Positions 10,351-19,736 of a stretch of DNA of 46,073 bases are shown here, in pieces (positions within the stretch are counted from its first letter, which is position 1; every line of letters starts with the position of its first letter). Under the pieces are notes generated by a model that was not told where the DNA came from, searched no databases, and saw only the letters and a list, made by a program, of their open reading frames with translations. The position numbers were made by a program, and so were the translations under genes. The stretch is from Trametes villosa (Eukaryota; Basidiomycota; Agaricomycetes; Polyporales; Polyporaceae), in the NCBI GenBank assembly GCA_002964805.2, contig PUDQ02000007.1, positions 1 to 46,073 on the forward strand, in the 5' to 3' direction.

Positions 10351-10620
10351 ATTCACGTGACGATTGACCGGTCATTGACGGGGGTCAATGACCGGTCAGT
10401 AAGAGGTCAGTCAATAAGTTTGACCCCCATTGACTTATTGACTTGACGTCGGACAACACTGCGAGGGAGAGCGGATGAGTTCTCCCAGCGAGTCCCAGCC
10501 TGCCAGGCGCTGACTCGCGCGGAAGCTCAGGCTGGAGATGCCACTGAGGACAAAGAGAAGCAAACATACGGATGAGCCGGGACTACTCGGAGGAAACCGG
10601 GTGCGCCTGGATTCACGTGA
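10351..10620. repeat. 10-base direct repeat ATTCACGTGA flanking 250 bases
   Basis: ATTCACGTGA occurs at 10351-10360 and 10611-10620. The 8-base core TCACGTGA matches the length of an hAT target-site duplication. It is also a CACGTG E-box, and a further CACGTGA follows at 10624. The interval includes the palindromes at 10365-10443. Either a small non-autonomous insertion or two regulatory sites upstream of the F-box gene. Confidence 0.4.
10365..10443. repeat. Two nested palindromes, candidate hAT terminal structure
   Basis: TGACCGGTCATTGAC (10365-10379) is perfectly inverted at 10384-10398 around GGGG. Eleven bases on, AGTCAATAAGT (10409-10419) is inverted at 10433-10443. The words GTCAATGACC, TTGACCCCCATTGAC and GTCAATAAGTC interleave. 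They sit 180 bases upstream of the hAT 2 start codon, where a terminal inverted repeat or subterminal transposase sites would lie. I see no matching copy near 6983. Confidence 0.6.
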
Positions 10621-10688
10621 ACACGTGACTTCACCAAATTCTCATAAGCAAGACCGATTCCTAGTGGAATCGGAACAGAACCCATGCG

Positions 10689-10726
10689 CGTCCAACCTAC
10701 TCACCTGCCTTATGCGGACAGGCACT
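10689..10726 (+). promoter_or_regulatory. 38-base block shared upstream of both F-box paralogs (copy 1)
   Basis: Identical 38-base sequence at 10689-10726 and 12766-12803, beginning CGTCCAACCTACTCACCTGC. It lies 97 and 102 bases before the respective ATG. Surrounding intergenic sequence has diverged much more. It is a retained promoter or 5'UTR element. Confidence 0.6.
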
Positions 10727-10785
10727 CCGCGCCAGTGTCCAGCACACAGCGATCGGCAGTCGCCCACTCGTCTCGATCACTTACC

Positions 10786-12595
10786 ATGGCCGCGCTACAC
10801 TCACGAAAAGTCACCCTGCTATCTCTGCCACCCGAAATACTCGTAGCAGTATTAGAAAGCACCACAGCGAAGACCTTGTGCTGGTGCAAAGAAGTGAGTC
10901 TTCGCAATTAGGGTTGAAGACTCCCGGCGGGACGGGTGGTATCCCGCAGCGACCCCTTTGTTGATAAAAACATCACAGGTATGCCGAGCGCTACGGGAAT
11001 TGATACAGGAGACCCCATCCCTTCAATACAAACTCGAACTCGCATCCGCCGACCTAATCGACTCTCCACCGCCCGACGGGCACGAACTCGCGCTGAAGGA
11101 CAGGATCCAGCGTATCAGCCGCTACCGTCGCGCATGGGACGAGATGCGTCTTTCCAAGCCCAGGAGTTTTCCTTTGCCCGCACTCGAATCCCAGCCAGAG
11201 TCCAGACGCCAGACCTGGCTGTTCCACCCGAGCGGGGTACTTGTAGAGCGGACGAAAACGGGCAGTCTCCTATGCACCCGTCTGGCAACGCCTCTCGGGA
11301 GCTCCAAAGAGGAAAATTGGACCATCACACTACCAGGCGTGGTCGGCGATGTGAAAACGTTTGCGGTCGACCCAGCGCAAGACCTTCTGGTCGTGCTCAC
11401 CAGCGTAGCGTACGTCTCGAGCCGTGTCCGTCGCCCGAATGAGCTTGTTTTGATATCCCGTTCTAGAACCGGGACCCGGGTCGCATTGTGCTCCTTAGCC
11501 ACCGGCAAAGCCCACGCTCTCGCGGAGACGAAGGTTATAGAGATACACGAGCACTTTAGCTGGATCCAGATACAAGACGACATCGTTATGGTGGACGGCT
11601 GCACACCCTACCTCCAGCTCTGGAACTGGAAGACGGGCGTGCTTGTCTACAGAGTACGTCTGCCTCGTGGGCCTTCTATCATGTACCACCCCGTCTGACA
11701 ATCGCCCTGAACAGTTTAGGAGCTGCAACGGGCAGGACCAGGTCGTGTTCCTTGATAGACGCAGCATCATCAGCGTCACGCAGAGGGTCATCGACGTCCA
11801 CAGCTTCGACGACCAGCCGGTTCCACTCGACGGTGATCTCCCTAATCCTCGTTGTAAACTTGTCATGCCACAGAAGCCCGAAGAGCCCAGGCTTCGCGCG
11901 GCCTTCGCTGATGGCCAGGTGACAGTACCGCATTCGTCGTTCTGCCGCCTCGACGCGGAAAGGAGCATCACCATCTTGACCTGCTACGAGGCCCAAAAAG
12001 GCCTTCGCCATCCACTATTAGTACAGCTGTGCGTCCCACAGGCTACGCTCTTGGACTGTCTCGCGAGCATAGACTCCAACACCTCGCCTCAGTCGCCTGC
12101 GTTCTACTGGTGGAGTGAGTGGGGGGCTCGAGGACAGCTTGCCAAGACCTCCCTAACTCCCCGCCATGCCCTCGACTGGCCTCAGCACAACATATGCGGC
12201 TCTCGATTACTCGTGGTCCATGTCGCGCAAGACGACGACGCGGATCCTGAGCTCGAGTTGGAGGTGCTGGAGTACGCAGTCGTGGCCACCACGGGCTCCG
12301 CACACTCAGGAGACACTCAGGTATGGACATAGCCAATCCTACGGCGGAAGACAGCTGTCGTTGAAACACGCCAACATAGCAGGCAAGCGCGCCTTCTCTG
12401 CGGCTGAAAAGGCGTGTCACAAGGCGTGTCCGATGCCCTGAGCCCCGTCTGCAGAAGGTATACCTCTGGGAGAACGGCGTTGTCATCGAGGTGCGCTGCG
12501 CTCACTGACTTTCGAGTTGCAAGGCGCGCATGCTGATTCGTATGCGCATTTTCTAGGGAGAAGAAGCTGTTCACATCATTTCTTTTGAGATCTGA
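10786..12595 (+). CDS. F-box-like protein, tandem paralog 1
   Basis: Six exons: 10786-10893, 10979-11409, 11467-11653, 11715-12320, 12383-12490 and 12557-12595, giving 492 residues. The N-terminus LLSLPPEILVAVLES followed across intron 1 by VCRALRELIQ fits the basidiomycete F-box pattern (LPxEIL...VCRxLxxLI). The rest is a beta-rich repeat-like region with no motif I can name (WLFHPSGVLVE, FAVDPAQDLLVV, LQLWNWKTGVLVY, FCRLDAE, VYLWENGVVIE). Family role: adaptor of SCF ubiquitin ligases, binding Skp1 through the F-box and a target through the rest. All introns are 57-85 bases and join in frame. The neighbour at 12868 is a tandem duplicate. Confidence 0.85.
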
Positions 12596-12765
12596 CGGCT
12601 GACCACGGCAGTAGTACAGATAGCATATCCATTAGCCAATCTATGCATGTTATAGTCCGTCGCTTGAGGATGCTCTGCTTTCGTGGAGATTCTTTCATCT
12701 GTTCCTTTGCCGCACTCTAACAGTGACGGGGCTCGGACACGCACGCACAGAGCACACTCCTTCAT

Positions 12766-12803
12766 CGTCCAACCTACTCACCTGCCTTATGCGGACAGGC
12801 ACT
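12766..12803 (+). promoter_or_regulatory. 38-base shared upstream block (copy 2)
   Basis: Second copy of the block at 10689-10726, 102 bases before the start of F-box paralog 2. The rest of this 272-base intergenic stretch shows no gene. Confidence 0.6.
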
Positions 12804-12867
12804 TTGCCTGCCAGTGAGCCCCAGTACGCAGGCGACCTATCGCTGATCAGCACCTCAATCACCAACC

Positions 12868-14650
12868 ATGACCGTCCCACCAGCACGCTTGGAAAAGCTC
12901 GCCCTACTATCACTCCCAGCGGAGCTGATTGTTGAAATTCTAGAGAGAACGCCAGTAGCGACTTTGTGCCGCTGCAGGGAAGTGAGTGTTCATGTTCATG
13001 TTCGGGGGCTTGTACCACACATTCGAATCGTATCCTGATCTACGATAACGTACAGTTATGTCGCTCACTTTGCGAGCTGATCAAGGAGACGATCTCCCTG
13101 CAGTACAAGCTCGAGCTCGCGGCTGCCGGCCTCGTCGACGCCCCGCCGGCCGGCGGACACGCGCTCGCGATCCAGGACCGGATCCGGCGCATCAGCGACT
13201 ACCGCAGGGCGTGGGCCGACTTCCGCCTCGCTGAGCCCAGACGGTTTCCGATCCGCGGCGGCGCGTTCCACGACACGCCCCAGAGCTGGCTGTTCCACCC
13301 GAGCGGGCTCCTCGTGGAGCGGGCGGAGGGGAGCTACCTCCAGTGCAGGCGCCTCGCGACGCCCCTCGGGGGCGGTAGCGAGGAGACGTGGCTGGTCTCG
13401 GTCGAGCGCGTGGGCGGCGAGCTGAAGCGCTTCGCCGTCGACCCGGCGCAGGACCTTTTGGTCGTCATCACTAGCGTTGCGTGAGTCTCAGGCCGTGTCT
13501 GTCGCCCGAGTTTGCATTTATGTTGATACTCCGTAGGACGGGCACCCGGCTCGCGTACTGCTCGTTGGCCACCGGAAAGGCCCATCCTCTCGCGACGGAA
13601 AAGGTCATCGAGATGGGAAACCCTTACCGCAACACCAGCTCCATCCGGATACAAGACGACGTCGTCATGGTGCACGGCTGCAGTCCCTTCGACCAGGTCT
13701 GGAACTGGAAGAAGGGCGTGCTCGTGTACAGAGTATGTGTCTGACCTGTCCTCTTTTGTTCAGTCGCATCTAAAAATCTTGTTACATAGCTGAAGACTTT
13801 CGGGAGGGATCAAGCCGCGTTCCTCGACTCGCGTACCATCGCGGCCGTCTCAGGCTCGGCCCTCCTCTCTGTTCATAGCTTCGATGACCAGCCGATCGCT
13901 TCGGACGGCGACCTTCCCAAACCGCATTGTGAGCTGCTTATGCGCCGCCGGCAGTCCGAGGAGGGCATGCTCCGCGCGGTCTTCATCGGCGGACAGGCGA
14001 CTGCCCCGCACACGGCGTTCTGCCGCCTCGACCCTCAGAAGGGTATGCGTATCTTCGCTTGTCACAGTGTGGAACACGCCCCTTCGAGGCAGGTGCATCT
14101 GTGTGTCCCACAGGCGACGCTCCTCGATTGCCTCACGCCCACAGCGAACGTCGCTGGCGCCCCGGAGGGAGAGCCCCCGCTTTGCACATGGGACATGTGG
14201 GGGGCTCTGGGACAGGTCGCAAAGCCCGGCTCGATTACCCTCGACTGGCCGCAGTACAGCACATGCGGTCCCCGCGTGCTTGTCGTTCGCCCGGTGCGTG
14301 ACGATGAGGAGCTCGAGCTAGAGGTGCTAGAGTACGTAGTGCCGAATGTCCCGGACTTCGCACTCCCGGGAGACAAGGTACGGGAGACGGCTCTTGCGGA
14401 AAGCGACGCTCTTTTGACACATACGGGGATAGGTCGCGAGCTCGGCTTCGCTGCTGCTGAACCGGCGAATTACCAGGGTTGTCCGGTGCCCGGAGCCATT
14501 CGACCATCTGCGGAGAGCGTACCTATGGGAGAACGGTGTCGTAATCCAGGTGTGTTTTGATTGCTATCCCTCGATTGAGTCGGGCACATTGACCCCACGT
14601 ACCCTTCAAAGGGAGACGAAGCTGTCCATATCATATCCTTCGAGATCTAG
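12868..14650 (+). CDS. F-box-like protein, tandem paralog 2
   Basis: Six exons at the same positions as its neighbour: 12868-12981, 13056-13480, 13537-13732, 13790-14377, 14433-14549 and 14612-14650. This again gives 492 residues although individual exon lengths differ. It starts MTVPPARLEKLALLSLPAEL and continues across intron 1 with LCRSLCELIK. It shares the blocks WLFHPSGLLVERAEG, FAVDPAQDLLVVITSVA, GVLVYR, VPQATLLDCL and a 13-codon last exon ending IISFEI. Third positions are more GC-rich than in paralog 1 (GC-ending codons dominate exon 2), so the two copies have drifted in composition. Likely an SCF adaptor; substrate unknown. The shared structure gives independent support for the splice sites in both genes. 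Confidence 0.86.
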
Positions 14651-15094
14651 AGGCGGGCTATTGCGGTAGTACGGCAAACCATAGCTGAATCCGGCATAGA
14701 CTATTATCGCTCGATACCGGCCGCACCCCCGTAAGGCTTCGTATGATGAATGAAGAGCTATACACAACAACCCCTCACCGAAGTCGGTCGTGTTCAAGTG
14801 GCTCCATAGCAGCCATGGGCTGACCTCGACGTGCGCATTATGACGGCGTCTAGAAGAAGCTTCCACCTTGCCTTCTGTGGTCCTCGAGGCAATGCCTCAT
14901 GTCATCGATACCGCCCCTGCATATACATCGCGGGATGTTCGTGAAGGTCTGTGCACGAAGCACTCAACTTCCTCAGCACCATCCTGTGCTCCTGTGGCGG
15001 TGAGCCCGTTGTATAACATATCGTGTGCCTGCTGCATCTGCGTCATTCTTACCACTGACAACGCCACCACCACCCATCCCCTGCCCCCCATTCC
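14651..15094. other. Intergenic, no gene seen
   Basis: 444 bases between F-box paralog 2 and BTB gene 1. No convincing reading frame. The last 100 bases are rich in CCACCACC/CATCCCCTGCCCCC and likely serve as promoter or 5'UTR for the BTB gene. Confidence 0.5.
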
Positions 15095-16284
15095 ATGACC
15101 ATGGACTCAGGTGTCGTCAAAATGGCTGCTGCACCCCCGGAGCATCTCGAAGTAGGCGTACAGGCAGATCCAGAGCCCTGTAGCACTTGCACAAGAGTCG
15201 TCGCAGCTGCAGAACCAACGCCATCGACCACAGTCCCATGCAAAGACGACGAGCTCTGGTTTGAAGACGGCAATCTCATCCTTGTGGCGCGAGACGTCAA
15301 ATTCCGGATATACAAGGGACCTATTTCCGCCCACTCGCCCGTATTCAAGGATATGCTGTCCCTGCCACAGCCCGCTCCCACCAGCCTCAGCGGACGCCAG
15401 CCACAAGCTGAGACGGAGTTAGATGAAGAGGATGGTTCGTGCCCTGTTATCCCTCTTCCCGATTCGCCTGAGGACCTCCGCCACTTCTTGCGAGTGTTCA
15501 CGCCCGGTCGGGCATTACGGTCCGTCCCACCACACTTCTACCAGGTGGAATCTGGCTGACCTCGCCACCACACAGCATCGGGCCCATCGAGCCGTCCTTC
15601 GACGAGCTCTCTGCATGCATCCGCCTCGGACACAAATACCAGTGCGACCAGATGGTGCAACGCAGTATCGACTACCTCAAGGACTACTTCCCAGACGACA
15701 TCGACGTCTGGGTCGACGACTCCCCGCAGGACCCGCCGCGGTTCGAGCCAATCCACCGCATCGGCGTCGTGAACCTCGCGCGCACCGCCGGGGCCGACGC
15801 GCTCCTCCCCGTCGCGCTCGCGCGCTGCTGCCTGCTCGACGGCGAGCTCGTGGGCGGGTTCGCGCGCGAGGACGGCACGCGCGAGACGCTGGGCAGCGAG
15901 GACCTCGCGCGCGTGTTCGCGGGCAAGGCGCGCCTCATGCACGCGAACGTGTACGGCACGCACCGCGTGTTCCGCCAGGCGGTCGCGCAGGGCTGCCGTC
16001 GCGCGAAGGCGTGCGAGGGCGTGCTGCGGCGCCTGCTCGCGGAGCTCGTGCACGACGAGGCGGCGATGGACCCGCTGCGGCCGGCGTGGGGCGCGTACGT
16101 CGACCGCGTGGAGGTGAAGAAGGGCGACGGGGAGCGCGAGCTGTGCGTGAAGTGCTACGCGATGGTGCGGACGGAGCGGGTGAAGGAAGAGCAACGCGCG
16201 CTGTTCCGCGGCCTGCCTGCGATGATGGGCGTGACGGTTGACGGATGGGCCACAGAAGGGAACACGGACGCAACGGCCAACTGA
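15095..16284 (+). CDS. BTB/POZ-domain protein 1
   Basis: Two exons, 15095-15519 and 15576-16284, giving 377 residues; the 56-base intron splits an Arg codon. Residues from about 53 (DDELWFEDGNLILVARDVKF, then HSPVFKDMLSLPQP) match the BTB pattern of fungal proteins. Exon 2 opens IGPIEPSFDELSACIRLGHK, the usual start of the region after BTB, and ends with CVKCYAMVRTERVKEEQ and LPAMMGVTVDGW. Family role: protein-protein interaction, sometimes as Cul3 adaptor; no partner can be named. Coding runs such as GACGAGGCGGCGATG are extremely GC-rich, which makes long shadow frames on both strands. It faces a paralog at 17681-16584 tail to tail. Confidence 0.87.
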
Positions 16285-16583
16285 ACAGCAGTGGGCAGTT
16301 CCGGCCTCACGGAGGTTGCGAAACTGACCTGTTCCTGGAGCAGGGTACACGCGCTACTGGCGGGTTCCAAAGGATTTGTATACTACAGGAGATGGGTGAG
16401 TGTTGTACAACATGAATGCGTGTAGGATAGCGTGGGTATCTTCCCTCGTACTAGTACAGAGTCCCAGATTGCAGGTACATATGGTACACAGTCAGCGATA
16501 ACGTCTGCCAAAGAGAGTCATGAAAAGGCAGATCGATAGCAAGAACGGCCCACTCACTTGTTCAGAGCGCACTCCCGCCGCGC
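16285..16583. other. Convergent intergenic, no gene seen
   Basis: 299 bases between the stop codons of the two BTB paralogs. AT-richer than the genes and includes GTTGTACAACATG and repeated GTACATATGGTACA words. It presumably holds both polyadenylation regions. Confidence 0.5.
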
Positions 16584-17681
16584 TCAAGGCTCACTCTTCG
16601 TCTTCTCCCCCCAGTCCTCCGTCGCCGTGACGCCCATCATCGTCGGGAGGACCTGCCACACCTCGCGCTGCAGCTGCCGCGGCCGCTCCTCCTCCAGCAT
16701 CCGGTAGCACCGCGCGCACAGCTCCCGTTCCTCGTCCTTATCGTCCACGTACCCTGCCCACGACGCGCACCAGTCCAAATTTGAGACGAGCTCGATGCGC
16801 GCATCCCCAAGCTCGTTCAGCAGCCGCTGCAGCACGCGCAGGCAGCACGCGGGGTGCCGGCACCCGCGCGCGACGCTCTGCCGGAACATCTGGTGCGCAA
16901 TCCGCGCGCTCGCCTGCGCCATGCGCGCCCGGCCGACGAAGCACCGCCCGAGGTCTTCTGGGGAGAGATGTTCGCGCGTGCCGTCCGCGCGTGTGAGGCC
17001 GTGCACGATGTCTGCCCCGAGTGCGCAGCACTCCATGAGCGCGGCGGGGAGCAAGGAGGGTATGTTCGCTAGCCGCGCGAGGTTCACGACGCCAATGGCG
17101 TGCGCGTGCGTGTATGCGGAGGGGCGTGTGCGCCGCGCGGCCAGGTAGGAGTCGAAGTCAGAGGGGTAGAGTCGATGCAGGAAGGCGAGGTTGCGTTGGA
17201 CGAGCTCGTCGATTTGGTACTTGTGCCCGATGCGGATGCAGGCCGCGACCTCGTCAAAGGATGGCTCGAAGGCACCCGCACTGTTCGCTGCACGTCAGGG
17301 GTAAACACGCGAGCGCGAGGTTCGGTAAACCGACCGTAGCGAGCTCCCTGGCACGAAGACTTTGAGCGCGAGTCTCAGGTCATCGGGAGAGTCGTGGAGC
17401 GGGATGACTGGACAGGGGTGCTCGTTGCTGGTGCTCGCTGATTGCTCGTCCTCCGCTGGTTGTGGCAGAGACAGTAGGTCTTTGAAGACGGGGGAGTGGG
17501 CGGTAAGGGGGCCCCTGTAGACCTTGAACTCTACGTCGCCTGCGCAAAGCACTATGTTCCCGTCCTCAAACCAAAGCTCCGAGTCCCTCTTCGTAGATGG
17601 TGTCCCTGATGTGCTCGAGGGCGACCCGCGAGTAGGGATGTCGAGCCAAGCATCCTGCAATGTGCGAGGGCTGGAAAGCAT
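16584..17681 (-). CDS. BTB/POZ-domain protein 2
   Basis: Two exons, 17681-17335 and 17280-16584, giving 347 residues from the first ATG in frame (MLSSPRTLQDAW). The 54-base intron splits the same Arg codon as in BTB gene 1. BTB block: DSELWFEDGNIVLCAGDVEF and HSPVFKDLLSLPQP. After the intron come AFEPSFDEVAACIRIGHKYQ, then VNLARLANIPSLL, CARCYRMLEEE and LPTMMGV. Shared intron position and motifs show it is a paralog of the gene at 15095, now in inverted orientation. Role as for that gene; target unknown. Confidence 0.86.
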
Positions 17682-18502
17682 GGAGGGAGCTGCTGGGAGC
17701 CGTTCTAGGGTCTTGCGTGGGGTATGGGCTTGTTTAGCTGGTCCGAGGGTGTTTAAAATCACTGGGCTGGGGTGGAGGGTTTGCAGGACGGCGTTGTCTC
17801 CTGCGGACGCTCAAGATAAGCGGGAGGGAATTGACATACCCTGTCGTCTGACAGCTCCCATATATATATCCAGGGGCGTGAGCGAGGAAGCACTGCCGTT
17901 CGTGTCATGGAGAGGGGTCACATGTAGTGGCTTGCGAAGTCTGAGTAAAGCAAGCCAGATGATCCTGCCGCGCAGCCCGTGTCTCTCGTGCACCCCACTA
18001 CTGATCGGGCTTAGAGGTACACAGGGGTGTGCGGCGGATGAACATGTTCGTCGCGAAGCCATCCCTTCCAGTCGGGTTCTGTTCAATGTCGCGAGAGCGA
18101 GCGGATGGGAAGCTGCGAAGGGAACGGTGCTTGCCTCGCAGTCATCTCCACACCTAGCCATCTGTATCTTTCTAGACGCGTTTTTCGAGGCTGGTAGAAT
18201 TGTGTACAGGCCATAAGGCAATGAAGCAAAGGTAGGCCTAGGGACAGCAGTTGAGACGAAGTCGCTACAGTGAAGAAGACGGTAGTACGGGGGTACATTC
18301 GCTCTCGTCTCGCATCGGTCGGTCAGTACTGGTTTCTGATTGGTTGATCTTACAGACGCCCAGGTGCAACTCGGCGTCTAAACTGATCCCCAAAAGACGC
18401 CCAAAGGAGGCCGCCAGACACGTGAATTTCACCCCAAAACTCTAGGCCAGCGGTGGCCACGAGTCCTCCTGCTCATCATCCACGACGTTTACGACCCAAA
18501 AT
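17682..18502. other. Divergent intergenic region, no gene seen
   Basis: 821 bases between the starts of BTB gene 2 (minus) and the OPI3-like gene (plus). A TATATAT run lies at about 17862-17869. Reading frames here lack recognisable motifs. It must hold both promoters, and it is long enough for an unseen short gene or UTR introns. Confidence 0.45.
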
Positions 18503-19356
18503 ATGGCAAGCTCACTATCTGCTCTCGTCGACCTTTCGAAGACCTCGCTCATCGCGAGCGTCGCGTCTATCGCGTTCAACCCGACGGCATGGAATATCGT
18601 CGCGCGTAACGGTGCGCACCCTCACCGCCACCCCTCGTCTCGCGCTGACCACCGTCAATGACCGCGCGCAGAGTACAGGAACAAAACGATCACGCGCATA
18701 TTCGGCGGGAACGCACGGTACGGATGCTACTTCCTCGCGCTCTGTATCTTCTCCGCAGGCATGCTGCGCGACTCGCTGTAAGCCCCCCTCATCCTATGAC
18801 GTTGCGCCGCGCACGCCCGCTGACGCGTCCGCGCAGGTACCACCGCGCGCTCCTAGAGCAGCCGCAGGTCAAGCTCCTCCCCGAACCATTTGACACGCTC
18901 GTCCCCGCTGTCCTCTTCGTGCTCGGGCAGGTGTTCGTCGTCACCTCCACCTGGGCACTTGGGGTCACTGGTACATTCCTGGGCGACTACTTCGGGATCC
19001 TCATGGACCACAGGGTCGAGGGCTTCCCGTTCAACGTCCTGCGCGACCCGATGTACGTGGGGAGCACGATGTCTTTTGCCGCGACGGCCCTCTGGTGAGT
19101 CCCCTTTGCGCGCGGAGGGAGCACACATTTTGACGTAACGCGCATATCGTGTTAGGTACGAGCGTCCCGCTGGGCTGCTGATCACCGCGTACGTGTACGT
19201 CGTGTACCTCATCGCGCTTCGATATGAAGGGTACGTCAATCGTGTCTTCTTGCCCAAAGGAGTGCGACTGATTCCTGCGTGTGCTTCAGGCCGTTCACGG
19301 ACGCGATCTACTCCAAGCGGGCGGCTGCACAGGCAGAGTCCAGGAAAGAGCTCTGA
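18503..19356 (+). CDS. OPI3: Phospholipid N-methyltransferase, OPI3/PEMT type
   Basis: Five exons, 18503-18611, 18672-18777, 18837-19094, 19156-19230 and 19290-19356, giving 204 residues, close to the usual ~200 for this family. Recognised motifs: IAFNPTAWNIVARNEYRNKT, ITRIFGG, YFLALCIFSAGMLRDSLYHR, WALGVTGTFLGDYFGILMD, EGFPFNVLRDPMYVGST and GPFTDAIYSKR. It is an integral ER membrane enzyme that uses S-adenosylmethionine to methylate phosphatidyl-monomethyl- and dimethyl-ethanolamine to phosphatidylcholine (established for OPI3). All intron junctions restore conserved residues. The small exons are each bounded by GTxxGx and CAG or TAG. It is a conserved single gene, convergent with the COQ8-like gene. 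Confidence 0.95.
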
Positions 19357-19736
19357 ACGACCTCACGACTCACGACTTTGGGGATAAGGATGGATTTTTT
19401 AGACGACACTGAGGTTCAACACCCGCACGCCTATATACACCATAGTGTAATTCAGTATACTTTCAACAGCGCACTACCCTACCTAGTCGCATACAATGGC
19501 TTGTAACAGCGTAGCATGCACACCATCGTGTTGTGTCGTCGCCTTGCGTGCTGCTTGTTTGCGGCGTGCTCCACTTCAACCCGTAACCCGGGGATCTACG
19601 CAGATGCGGACACCACCCGAGGTGATTCGGCTGGCGGAGACTAAATAGCGAGTTGAGAGCTGGAGCAGCGTCTTTGCAATTAGGCTAGCTCAACTGATAC
19701 CGCAAAGCAACAGCATTAGTCTACTAGAATACGACT
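19357..19736. other. Convergent intergenic between OPI3 and COQ8, no gene seen
   Basis: 380 bases containing the 3' ends of both genes. Short AT-rich patches (ATATACACCATAGTG) could serve polyadenylation. Nothing else is supported. Confidence 0.5.

Noticed and set aside
15423..16350. Long arginine-rich plus frame and alanine-rich minus frame over BTB exon 2
   Set aside because: Composition artefacts of extremely GC-rich coding DNA. The BTB frame has family motifs and a paralog.
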